Notes: a model not told the origin generated them from the sequence alone. A DNA stretch of 41,240 nucleotides from Bacilli bacterium (GCA_017447725.1 JAFSMX010000013.1:1-41240); one strand, 5' to 3'. Counted from the stretch's first letter, positions 26,866 through 34,157 are shown. Numbers and translations: made by a program.

Positions 26866-27410
26866 TGTTAATTCTTGCTAGCGAATCTCCACGAAGAAGA
26901 CAGCTCATTAAAAAGATTGTCAAAGAGTTCACTGTTATTCCAGCAAATATTGATGAATCCTCTCTTCATATTGCTGCGCATGACCTTCCAGGAGAATTAA
27001 GTAAGCTAAAAGCTTACGATGTCTATTCTAAGTATCCTAATGACGAAGTTTTAGCTTGTGACACAGTCGTCATCCTTCATGGAGAACTGATGGGTAAACC
27101 AAAATCCAAAGAAGATGCAAAAAGAATGCTTAAAGAACTAAGCGGAGAAAAACATGTTGTTATCTCTGGCTACACTTATATCTCTAAAGAAAAAGAAGTG
27201 ACTCGTACTGTCCGTACATACGTCTACTTCAATAAACTTAGTGATGAATTAATTGATAAATATATCGCTAGCGGATCTCCAATGGATAAGGCTGGTGCCT
27301 ATGGAATTCAAGACCAAGAATTTGATCTTGTCAGCCACATTGAAGGAAGTTTTGATAACGTGATTGGTCTTCCTGTTGAAGACATTAAAGCGCACGTCTT
27401 TAACAAATAA
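26865..27410 (+). CDS. maf: Maf-like nucleotide pyrophosphatase
   Basis: Hydrolyses dTTP, UTP or modified pyrimidine nucleotides; Maf in Bacillus is linked to septum arrest. It has 181 residues with LASESPRRRQLI at the N-terminus, ACDTVV, GKPKSKEDA and GAYGIQD, the family's conserved blocks. It is translationally coupled to rnjA and converges on the EIIB-like gene with no room for a long terminator. Confidence 0.95.
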   Translation: MLILASESPRRRQLIKKIVKEFTVIPANIDESSLHIAAHDLPGELSKLKAYDVYSKYPNDEVLACDTVVILHGELMGKPKSKEDAKRMLKELSGEKHVVISGYTYISKEKEVTRTVRTYVYFNKLSDELIDKYIASGSPMDKAGAYGIQDQEFDLVSHIEGSFDNVIGLPVEDIKAHVFNK

Positions 27411-27818
27411 TTAGAATAAGCTTTTATAAAAGCTTGAAGCATCACCCTTTACAACAAGGGTGATTTTATTTGTCATTTTAACAATGGAAGACACTCCCAT
27501 TTCTTTTAAAGCTTTATCATCAACAAGATCATAATTGTTTAAAACAAGAATGACTCTGGAACCATTCAAAGAATGGTCAAGAATATTTTCAGCTCCGCCA
27601 AGAGCTTTTAAAGCTTCTTCGTTTTGGATGACTTTTCTTTCTGGAGCTTTAATAATAGGTCCTTGTTTTTTACCTTTAAAGTATGTGTATAAGAATAAGC
27701 CTAAGACAGTTAGAAAAACTGCTCCAGCTAAACCAATGGCAATATAAAGTCCATAGCTTCCAAGCCATTCATTAAATGAATTTTTTGATGCGTCACCGTA
27801 AATTATTAAGTTTTCCAT
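27411..27818 (-). CDS. Membrane-anchored PTS EIIB-like protein lacking the catalytic Cys
   Basis: A 135-residue protein with a short extracytoplasmic N-terminus, one transmembrane helix (about residues 22-46), a basic linker and a C-terminal domain like glucose-family PTS EIIB: ALKALGGAENI, then a VDDKALKEMGVSSIVK-type block and a final VVKGDASS. The phosphorylated Cys of EIIB (CITRLR motif) is absent: the segment reads HSLNGSRVIL and the whole protein has no Cys. It therefore cannot phosphorylate sugar and may be a sensor or scaffold. Confidence 0.75.
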   Translation of the reverse strand: MENLIIYGDASKNSFNEWLGSYGLYIAIGLAGAVFLTVLGLFLYTYFKGKKQGPIIKAPERKVIQNEEALKALGGAENILDHSLNGSRVILVLNNYDLVDDKALKEMGVSSIVKMTNKITLVVKGDASSFYKSLF

Positions 27819-27848
27819 GTGAATAATGTTATCATATTTAAGATAAAA

Positions 27849-28421
27849 ATGAGTAAGAACATTGAAATTGAAGCTAAAGGAAAATTAACAAAAGAAGAAT
27901 ACGAGAAAATCATCGCTTCTTTTTCTCATCCTCGTTTTCAATATCAAACGAATTTTTATATTGATTCTCCTTCATTCGAATTAAGTAAAGAATCTCTTGG
28001 ATTACGCATCCGAAAAGAGAAGGATTTACTCGAACTGACAATGAAAGTTCCAAGCGAAGAAGGACGGCTGGAAATTAACCAAAAATTAAGCCCAAAAGAA
28101 TTCGAAAATTTCCTCTTTAACAACGAGTTTCCAAGTGGCGAAATAAATCAGTATTTGCATGTAAATTATCCAAAAATTGCTGGTGATTTTTCAATTTTTG
28201 GCACTCTTCATAACCAACGTTTAATACTTGAAATTGAAGATGGAGAAATCGCTATTGATCACTTCACTTATTTTAATCAGGAAGAGTACGAAATTGAATG
28301 TGAATCTTCCTCAATGAAAAATGCCGAAAAGCTGCTCAAAGAATATCTTGAAAAGTTCGGAATCAAATATCAAAAAAACACGTCCACTAAACTAGAACGT
28401 GTTATTAACTTAGTCAAATAA
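27849..28421 (+). CDS. CYTH domain protein
   Basis: A 190-residue CYTH (triphosphate tunnel) protein. The hallmark ExExK is EIEAK at residues 6-10; other tunnel residues are seen in LGLRIRKEKD, LELTMKVP and EIECESS. Family members hydrolyse inorganic triphosphate or thiamine triphosphate, so the substrate is uncertain. A GTG at 27819 would add ten residues but overlaps the divergent gene's start; the ATG at 27849 gives the standard N-terminus. No Shine-Dalgarno is visible. Confidence 0.88.
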   Translation: MSKNIEIEAKGKLTKEEYEKIIASFSHPRFQYQTNFYIDSPSFELSKESLGLRIRKEKDLLELTMKVPSEEGRLEINQKLSPKEFENFLFNNEFPSGEINQYLHVNYPKIAGDFSIFGTLHNQRLILEIEDGEIAIDHFTYFNQEEYEIECESSSMKNAEKLLKEYLEKFGIKYQKNTSTKLERVINLVK

Positions 28422-28835
28422 CTAATTTGACTTCTTTAAAGTTTCACAAACATCATCGGAACAGTTGATTTCGATGAATTTTTTAGCTCGAGGAATAAAT
28501 GTTGTCATTTCGTCGGCATCATAACCAACTTGAATATGACGATCATCGACAACAATTGGTCGGCGTAAAACGGATGGGTTTTCTCTTACGAAGGCAATCA
28601 TTTGGGAAATAGTCATGTTGTCTAAATCAACATTTTGTTCTTTCATGATTTTGCTTTTCTTCGCAATAATGTCTTCGGTTCCGTTTTCACTCTTCTCTAG
28701 AATTTCTTTTAATTCAGCGTCATTGATTCCCGACTTAAAAATGTTCTTTTCTTCGAAAGGAATGTGTTGTTCATTAAACCACTGTTTCACTTTTCGGCAA
28801 GAACTACAAGTTGGAGAAACATAGACCTTAATCAT
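28422..28835 (-). CDS. spx: Spx-type ArsC-family regulator
   Basis: A 137-residue ArsC-fold protein. The N-terminal CxxC redox switch (C10-S-S-C13) and the RRPIVVDD segment match Spx, which binds the RNA polymerase alpha C-terminal domain and controls thiol-stress genes, rather than arsenate reductase. Two extra Cys near the C-terminus (NCSDDVC) are unusual and could add a second switch. The promoter TTGACT-16-TACAAT ends 7 nt before the ATG, so the message appears leaderless. Confidence 0.88.
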   Translation of the reverse strand: MIKVYVSPTCSSCRKVKQWFNEQHIPFEEKNIFKSGINDAELKEILEKSENGTEDIIAKKSKIMKEQNVDLDNMTISQMIAFVRENPSVLRRPIVVDDRHIQVGYDADEMTTFIPRAKKFIEINCSDDVCETLKKSN

Positions 28836-28842
28836 GCTATTT

Positions 28843-28870
28843 ATTGTATATTTTAATGCTTAAAAGTCAA
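28843..28870 (-). promoter_or_regulatory. Promoter of spx
   Basis: TTGACT (28870-28865), 16 bp, TACAAT (28848-28843), 7 nt to the ATG. Its -35 stands back-to-back with the trpS -35 in an inverted repeat GTCAAT-N8-ATTGAC (28866-28885). Confidence 0.65.
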
Positions 28871-28880
28871 TTCTATAAAA

Positions 28881-28909
28881 TTGACAATACACATTAGTGT
28901 TAGTATAAT
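28881..28909 (+). promoter_or_regulatory. Promoter of trpS
   Basis: Perfect consensus: TTGACA (28881-28886), 17 bp, TATAAT (28904-28909). The leader to the ATG is too short for a T-box. Confidence 0.9.
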
Positions 28910-28935
28910 CTACACATTATTTGGAGGAGAAAACT

Positions 28936-29919
28936 ATGGATCGTATTCTCAGTGGTATTAAACCTACCGGCCAATTAACATTGGGCAATTATATTGGTGC
29001 TATTAAAAACTTTGCCAAGGTTCAAGAAGAAGGAGACGCTTATCTCTTTATCGCTGACCTTCACGCTTTAACACTACCAATTGATCCTGATTTCTTAAGA
29101 AATAACTCCAGAGATTTAGCTGCTTATTATTTAGCTGCTGGTCTTGATCCAAAGAAAACAACCATCTTCCTCCAAAGCGATGTTCCAGCTCATTCTGAGT
29201 TAGCGATCATTCTTCAAAACTATCTTTATATGGGTGAACTTTCTCGTATGACCCAGTTCAAAGATAAGTCAGCGAAAATGAAAGACGAAGCTATTGGCTT
29301 AGGTTTATTTGCTTACCCTGTTTTAATGGCTGCCGACATTGTTATTTATGACGCTAAACGTATTCCTGTTGGTGAAGACCAACTTCAACACATTGAACTG
29401 GCTCGTGATTTAGTCCACCGCTTTAACAATCGTTATGGCGAAACACTAGTTATGCCAAAAGGTGAAATGGTTAAAGTTGGAAGCCGTATTATGTCTCTTT
29501 CTGATCCAACTAAAAAGATGTCTAAATCTGATCCAAAAGGAGACATTTATTTAAATGACTCCTTAGAAGTGATGAGAAAGAAAATCATGTCTGCGGTAAC
29601 AGATATGGAAGCTCGTGTCCACTATGATGTTGAAAAACAACCTGGAATTTCTAACTTAATGACAATCATGTCAGCTTTAACTGGTAAGTCATTCGAACAA
29701 ATAGAAAAAGAATTCGAAGGCAAGGGTTATGGCGACTTTAAGCGTGCGGTTGCTGATGCTGTTTGCGCAGAGATGGGGCCATACAAAGCGCGTTATGAAG
29801 AAATCATTAAATCAGGCTTAGTCGATCAAGTCTTAGCTGATGGGGCAAAACGTGCCTCAGTTGTTGCTAATGCAACATTAAAGAGAGTTCAAAAAGCTGT
29901 TGGACTTTATAACAAATAA
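28936..29919 (+). CDS. trpS: Tryptophanyl-tRNA synthetase
   Basis: Charges tRNA-Trp; class I enzyme of 327 residues. The HIGH-equivalent PTGQLTLGNYIG lies near the N-terminus and KMSKS is in TKKMSKSDPKG. The Shine-Dalgarno GGAGGAG at 28923-28929 decides for the ATG at 28936; the TTG at 28921 in the same frame lies upstream of it. The stop overlaps the HAD gene start (TAATG). Confidence 0.97.
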   Translation: MDRILSGIKPTGQLTLGNYIGAIKNFAKVQEEGDAYLFIADLHALTLPIDPDFLRNNSRDLAAYYLAAGLDPKKTTIFLQSDVPAHSELAIILQNYLYMGELSRMTQFKDKSAKMKDEAIGLGLFAYPVLMAADIVIYDAKRIPVGEDQLQHIELARDLVHRFNNRYGETLVMPKGEMVKVGSRIMSLSDPTKKMSKSDPKGDIYLNDSLEVMRKKIMSAVTDMEARVHYDVEKQPGISNLMTIMSALTGKSFEQIEKEFEGKGYGDFKRAVADAVCAEMGPYKARYEEIIKSGLVDQVLADGAKRASVVANATLKRVQKAVGLYNK

Positions 29920-30731
29920 TGGTCAAAACTGATAAACCTTACTTAATTGCATTTGATATGGACGGTACTCTTTTAAACGAGAGAAAGTCCATTTCTTTTA
30001 GAACAAAAAAATATCTACAAAAGTTAGCCAAACAAGGACATAAAATTATTCTTGCTTCTGGTCGTCCAAGTCGAGCCTTATATAAGTACTACAATCAATT
30101 GAAAATTGATACTCCAATGATTTGTTATAACGGAGCATACTATTTTTCACCTGTTGATAAGAACTTCAAAGCCGTTGCTTTTGAGTTCCCAAGAAAAGTC
30201 ATTATTGAAGTTATCGAAGCGATTAAACCATACGTTTATAACGTCATGTGTGAAACTGATGATGAAATTTGGATCGATAAACCAGATTCTTATTTAGATA
30301 AGTTCTTCTGGTATAAAAACATGACTCTTCATTACGGAGAACTCAAAGACACATTAGACAAAGATCCGATGACTTGTATTGTTCAAACTCCATTTGAATA
30401 TCGTGAAACAAAAGAAATCGAGAAAATTCTAGAAAAGTATCCACAAATTGCTGCACGATTCTGGACAGGCTCTCCTTATTTTGAATTACACTACAAAACC
30501 ACATCTAAGGCAACAGCTCTAAAAGCAATTGGAGAGTATTATGGTATCCCAAAAGAAAGAACAATCGCCTTTGGTGACTCAACAAATGATATTGAAATGT
30601 TTGAGTATGCTGGTATCTCTGTGGCAATGAAAAATTGTAAGGGTGGAATTGACAAAAAAGCCACCACAGTTTCCCTTAAAGATAACGACCATAACGGCAT
30701 TTATCACACACTCAAAAAATTGTTAAAATAA
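29919..30731 (+). CDS. Cof-type HAD hydrolase
   Basis: A 270-residue haloacid dehalogenase-superfamily phosphatase, subclass IIB. Motif I is DMDGTLL (D13, D15), motif II is ASGRPS, and motif III/IV is FGDSTNDIEMF. These enzymes act on sugar phosphates, flavin nucleotides or similar; the substrate cannot be read. It is coupled to trpS. Its stop runs into copy C of the AACCAG element. Confidence 0.93.
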   Translation: MVKTDKPYLIAFDMDGTLLNERKSISFRTKKYLQKLAKQGHKIILASGRPSRALYKYYNQLKIDTPMICYNGAYYFSPVDKNFKAVAFEFPRKVIIEVIEAIKPYVYNVMCETDDEIWIDKPDSYLDKFFWYKNMTLHYGELKDTLDKDPMTCIVQTPFEYRETKEIEKILEKYPQIAARFWTGSPYFELHYKTTSKATALKAIGEYYGIPKERTIAFGDSTNDIEMFEYAGISVAMKNCKGGIDKKATTVSLKDNDHNGIYHTLKKLLK

Positions 30732-30747
30732 CCAGCAATTCTTGGTT
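30730..30747 (+). repeat. Copy C of the AACCAG intergenic element
   Basis: AACCAGCAATTCTTGGTT begins on the last two bases of the HAD stop codon, in sense orientation, and precedes a separate terminator. Confidence 0.65.
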
Positions 30748-30753
30748 AAAATG

Positions 30754-30786
30754 AAAAATCACACGGGAATTTGCGTGTGATTTTTT
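30754..30786. terminator. Bidirectional terminator (HAD / pseudouridine synthase)
   Basis: AAAAATCACACG, loop GGAATTTG, CGTGTGATTTTTT between converging genes. Confidence 0.92.
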
Positions 30787-30788
30787 CT

Positions 30789-31742
30789 TTATAATTTAGA
30801 CAGGATTTCTTCCTCTTTTTTTGGTAATGGAGCAGTTAATGTTTTATTAGATAAATAAGATAATTTTCCTTTAATGTTTTTAAACCTTATTTGGTATGCG
30901 TGAAGAAATTGATTATCGAATTTATAGAGATCTTTAAATTCTTTGTTTAATTGGAAATCGCCGTATTTACTATCGCCAACAACTGGTAATCCTTTGCTAG
31001 CTAAATGGACTCTAATTTGATGTGTTCTTCCAGTAAAGATTTGGACTTTCACTAATGAGAGGTCATCGTAGTACTTATAAGGTTCAACTCTTGTTAATGC
31101 AGACTTACCTTGTTTAGAGATTTTCACTAAACCCGTTTTCTCATCTTTGAGAAGTGGAGCGTCAATCATCATCACTTCATCAAGATGGCCTTTAACTAAT
31201 GCTAGATAGATTTTATCTATCTCTTCTTTGTCCTTGAATAAATCTTCTAAGATTTGGAGACTTTCTAGATTCTTCGCAAAAAGAACTAATCCACTAGTAT
31301 TTCGATCTAATCGGTGTGCCGGAGCAGGTCTAAATGCCTGGTTCTCTTTTGGATCATATTCTCCTTTGAAATAAAGATAATTTAAAACTTCGTTCGCTAA
31401 TGTTACACGTTGTTCATCTTTATCTCCATGAACAAGTAATCCACGAGGTTTATTAATCACGAGAATATTTTCATCTTCATAAACGATTGGATGATTTAAA
31501 GATACTTTCTCAACTTTTCTTGGTTGATTGAATTCTTCGAGTTGTTCATCGCTCACATAAACAACAAGTTCTTCACCTTCATTTAAGATGTAGTTTTCTT
31601 TCACCCAATGTCCGTTAATTTTCACGTCTTTCTTACGGAAAAGTTTATAAATAAAAGACAAAGGCGCTTGTGACAAATATTTTCGTAAATACTTATCCAC
31701 TCTTTGGTGTGCTTCTAAAGAAGAGATTGTCTTTTTTAACAT
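30789..31742 (-). CDS. RluA-family 23S rRNA pseudouridine synthase
   Basis: Isomerises uridines in 23S rRNA. It has 317 residues: an N-terminal S4 RNA-binding domain (about residues 12-65) and a catalytic domain with HRLDRNTSGL (catalytic D146), then GRTHQIRVHLASKGLPVVGDSKYG. RluC or RluD-type; the target cannot be fixed. TATAAT (31759-31754) lies 11 nt before the ATG, with no Shine-Dalgarno. Confidence 0.93.
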   Translation of the reverse strand: MLKKTISSLEAHQRVDKYLRKYLSQAPLSFIYKLFRKKDVKINGHWVKENYILNEGEELVVYVSDEQLEEFNQPRKVEKVSLNHPIVYEDENILVINKPRGLLVHGDKDEQRVTLANEVLNYLYFKGEYDPKENQAFRPAPAHRLDRNTSGLVLFAKNLESLQILEDLFKDKEEIDKIYLALVKGHLDEVMMIDAPLLKDEKTGLVKISKQGKSALTRVEPYKYYDDLSLVKVQIFTGRTHQIRVHLASKGLPVVGDSKYGDFQLNKEFKDLYKFDNQFLHAYQIRFKNIKGKLSYLSNKTLTAPLPKKEEEILSKL

Positions 31743-31753
31743 AAAGTAAATAT

Positions 31754-31784
31754 ATTATACATAACTCAAAAAATAATGTATAAT
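31754..31784. promoter_or_regulatory. Two-fold symmetric divergent promoter (RluA / tRNA-Ser)
   Basis: ATTATACA (31754-31761), 15 bp, TGTATAAT (31777-31784): the same inverted repeat and spacing as at 13133-13163. It gives TATACA-17-TATAAT on both strands, driving the pseudouridine synthase leftwards and tRNA-Ser rightwards. Confidence 0.7.
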
Positions 31785-31795
31785 ACTCCTACGCT

Positions 31796-31886
31796 GGAGG
31801 ATTACCCAAGAGGCTGAAGGGGCGGGCTTGGAAAGCTCGTAGGTGCTGAAAGGTGCGCTAGGGTTCAAATCCCTAATCCTCCGCCA
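31796..31886 (+). tRNA. tRNA-Ser (GGA)
   Basis: Class II. Acceptor stem GGAGGAT/ATCCTCC, anticodon loop TTGGAAA (anticodon GGA), long variable arm, T-arm AGGG TTCAAAT CCCT, encoded CCA. Its 3' end marks the left border of the accessory segment. Confidence 0.95.
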
Positions 31887-31901
31887 TCATCGATTGTCGA
31901 G

Positions 31902-31928
31902 ACACGTACAAATTGTATGTGTTTTTTT
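31902..31928 (+). terminator. Terminator of tRNA-Ser (GGA)
   Basis: ACACGTAC, AAATT, GTATGTGT and a run of T. Between here and the ATPase stop (32085) I see only AT-rich sequence and the hairpin at 32053. Confidence 0.85.
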
Positions 31929-32052
31929 ATCTTATATACTTTGTATATAACAAGAAGAAAAGCGCGCTTCATTCTCTTGAATATACATAATTTTGCCGCT
32001 AAATTTTGGCTTATTTATTCTTGACTCATGCTTCATAGAAAACTGGAAAGAC

Positions 32053-32071
32053 ACGAGGGTTTAACCCTCGT
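32053..32071. terminator. Hairpin downstream of the DUF4143 ATPase
   Basis: ACGAGGG, TTTAA, CCCTCGT: a strong hairpin 13 bp past the minus-strand stop. It lacks a T run, so it may act as an RNA-stabilising 3' end or a weak terminator. Confidence 0.5.
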
Positions 32072-32084
32072 ACACAGTTTGAAA

Positions 32085-33374
32085 TTAATCTTTTAAGCAT
32101 CCAATTGGAATTACATATACGCCATCTTCTTCACGTATATAGCCATATTGTGTAGCAGTAATAACTATTTTTAAATCGGGAAGCCTTAGAGGAACTTGAT
32201 CTTCTGTTTCATTATGCTTTTTAATCAACTCTTCTATTTTGCAAAGGTGTTCTGCGGCATCATCGATTTCTTGCTGCCCTAATTTAAATTCAATCAATGC
32301 ATATCTACCATCTTGTAAATGTAAAACACTATCAGCCTCCAAACCATACCTATCATGATAATAAGATAGTTCCCCTCTCATCTTTGAAGAATAAACTTTT
32401 AAATCTCTTATGCACAAGGATTCGAACAAGAAACCAAGAGTTTTGAAATCAGTATTAAAGAAATCAGGGCTAACGCCTAATGCTGCGACGGCAATCGATG
32501 GATCAACCATGTTTCTTTTTGCACTTGCTCTTATTAATTCCCTGCTCCTTATAGAAGGACACCAAGCGGGCAAATCTTCAATTATGTATAATTTATTCAA
32601 AGCATTAATGTATTCATAAAATGTCGATTTTGTCATCCCTGTAGTAGCTGTGGCATCCGCAAATATTGTTTTTGTTTCTGCAAGGGTGCAAATATTTCTC
32701 GCATAAGATTTTAGTATTATTTCAGCCCATTTCTTGTTACGTTTAACACCATCAATAGAACTTATATCTTTATTACAAGTTTGAACGAATATATCTTTTG
32801 CCACTTCTAATTTGGACTCTGGTGTTTTGTTAAACAAACTTCTTGGCCATCCACCTCTACAAATAGCAAATACCAATTCATCCATTGTTAATTTGGATTC
32901 GACAAATTCAAAGCTTTTTCCGTTAAATAAGTCAATTAAGGACACCTCTCCTGTTGATTCACCGCTTTCATATAAGGACATAGGGTACATTCTCAAAGTG
33001 GATATGCGAGCCGTCCCTGTGTGAGGAGTTTCAATATCGATAGATGAAGAGCCAGTCAAAATGTAAAGACCATTCTCATTTCTATCATCGACACTTTTTC
33101 TAATAGCGCCCCAAATCTTCGGCGCATCTTGCCATTCATCAAACAATCTTGGATTTTCACCAATTAGCAATTTCGATGGCATTGTATTAGCAGTAGCAAG
33201 ATATCCATCACGTAAGTCTTCATCCTGAAATTCAATAATACTTTTAGCCTTTTGTTTAGCGCTTGTAGTTTTACCACAACTCTTAGGCCCAACTATTAAA
33301 GTTGCACCAAACGAATCTAACTTAAGTTGAAGTTGATCGTCTATAATTCTTTTTTTGTATTTTTTAGTTTCCAT
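32085..33374 (-). CDS. AAA ATPase with DUF4143 and nuclease-like C-terminus
   Basis: A 429-residue member of the widespread AAA_14/DUF4143 family. The P-loop GPKSCGKTT is at about residues 29-37; FDEWQDAP acts as Walker B and LTGSSS as sensor. The DUF4143 half contains a winged-helix-like stretch (TTGMTKSTFYEYINALNKLYII) and ends in LEADSVLHLQDGRYALIEFKLG, which has the D...ExK spacing of PD-(D/E)xK nucleases. Function is unknown; such genes are often mobile. The ATG at 33374 follows TTAGGAAA; the longer frame to 33422 has no ribosome site. It is an isolated gene beside a tRNA. Confidence 0.88.
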   Translation of the reverse strand: METKKYKKRIIDDQLQLKLDSFGATLIVGPKSCGKTTSAKQKAKSIIEFQDEDLRDGYLATANTMPSKLLIGENPRLFDEWQDAPKIWGAIRKSVDDRNENGLYILTGSSSIDIETPHTGTARISTLRMYPMSLYESGESTGEVSLIDLFNGKSFEFVESKLTMDELVFAICRGGWPRSLFNKTPESKLEVAKDIFVQTCNKDISSIDGVKRNKKWAEIILKSYARNICTLAETKTIFADATATTGMTKSTFYEYINALNKLYIIEDLPAWCPSIRSRELIRASAKRNMVDPSIAVAALGVSPDFFNTDFKTLGFLFESLCIRDLKVYSSKMRGELSYYHDRYGLEADSVLHLQDGRYALIEFKLGQQEIDDAAEHLCKIEELIKKHNETEDQVPLRLPDLKIVITATQYGYIREEDGVYVIPIGCLKD

Positions 33375-33432
33375 GAGTGTATTTCCTAAGCATATTCTAA
33401 TAGAAATTAATTGAATTCTCAATTTATATTTT

Positions 33433-33476
33433 ACATTTGTGAGGTTTTTTGTCGGACATTTGTGAGGTTTTTTGTC
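33433..33476. repeat. Two tandem 23-bp repeats upstream of the ATPase gene
   Basis: ACATTTGTGAGGTTTTTTGTC occurs at 33433 and again at 33456, with a decayed third start (ATATTTGAGAG) at 33479. They lie about 60-100 bp upstream of the ATPase start. Confidence 0.85.
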
Positions 33477-33488
33477 ATATATTTGAGA

Positions 33489-33542
33489 GATGTATGCTAA
33501 GTTTAAATCCGCTGTCTCCCGCCATCATTGATTGTCAAGATA
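33489..33542 (+). pseudogene. Decayed tRNA-Ser 3' end with flanking sequence
   Basis: About 53 bp aligns with 31852-31902: the variable-arm end, T-arm (GTTTAAATCC for GTTCAAATCC), acceptor and GCCA, plus 17 bp past the tRNA with three changes. The 5' two-thirds of a tRNA is missing, so it is not a functional gene. Confidence 0.65.
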
Positions 33543-33576
33543 GGTATGAAAAAGTGTGTGTGTTCATATCTTAAAG

Positions 33577-33620
33577 CGTTTTCCCCACTTTCTTTTATAC
33601 GTTTTCCCTACCTTTCTTTT
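33577..33620. repeat. Tandem 23-bp repeat pair
   Basis: CGTTTTCCCCACTTTCTTTT (33577) and CGTTTTCCCTACCTTTCTTTT-like (33600), 23 bp apart. Confidence 0.75.
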
Positions 33621-33819
33621 GAACAAAAATAGGCACTTCTTTTTACACAAAAAACTTTTTCGACCAAAGCAATATCGCTTGAATAATAAACACCGATAGT
33701 AAACTCTATGAGGTGATATATCTATATTCCGTAATTTTTGGAGTTCAACTCCTAATTTTTCATAAATACATAGTAACCGAAATCACTAAATGTTTCGATA
33801 ATAGCCGCGGTTTAGCTGA

Positions 33820-33870
33820 TTCGTGTACGGACAATTGGGCCTTAAAATGTATTAGGGTACCGACAATTAG
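33820..33870. repeat. GTGTAC-GACAATT repeat pair, first copy
   Basis: TTCGTGTACGGACAATTG, then CCTTAAAATG, then GGTACCGACAATTAG. It is a decayed version of the pair at 34158-34209, in the same orientation. Confidence 0.7.
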
Positions 33871-34157
33871 AGACATCTTAACAAAAATCAGTCCTAAGAT
33901 ATTGGGATTTTTTTAAAAAAAGGCTTATATTTAATATACTCGAAAGTTAGTAACTTTAAAGTATATAAAGAAGACTAATCGACTTAAATACTTTATTATC
34001 TTAATAATCGCTCAACAATTGAGCTTTATAAATTAACTAATATTAACTAATTCTTGTTCAACAAGAAATTTACTATATAAGAAAAACGAAGCATAAGCTC
34101 CATTATGGTATTTACATCAATTAAAGGGTTAAATTCCTCTTTTTTTATGATTTTATG

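Noticed and set aside
27411-27818. Shared N-terminus between the EIIB-like protein and AtpF (ME-L-IY-D)
   Set aside because: The similarity covers only about nine residues and is followed by unrelated sequence; likely coincidence.
28921-28935. TTG start for trpS at 28921
   Set aside because: It lies just before GGAGGAG, which is the ribosome site for the ATG at 28936.
28887-28935. T-box or other leader riboswitch for trpS
   Set aside because: Only about 20 nt lie between the expected transcript start and the ATG, too short for a T-box.
33713-33916. A 67-codon plus-strand frame in the repeat-rich stretch
   Set aside because: It has no ribosome site or recognisable domain, and its second half runs through the GTGTAC-GACAATT repeats.
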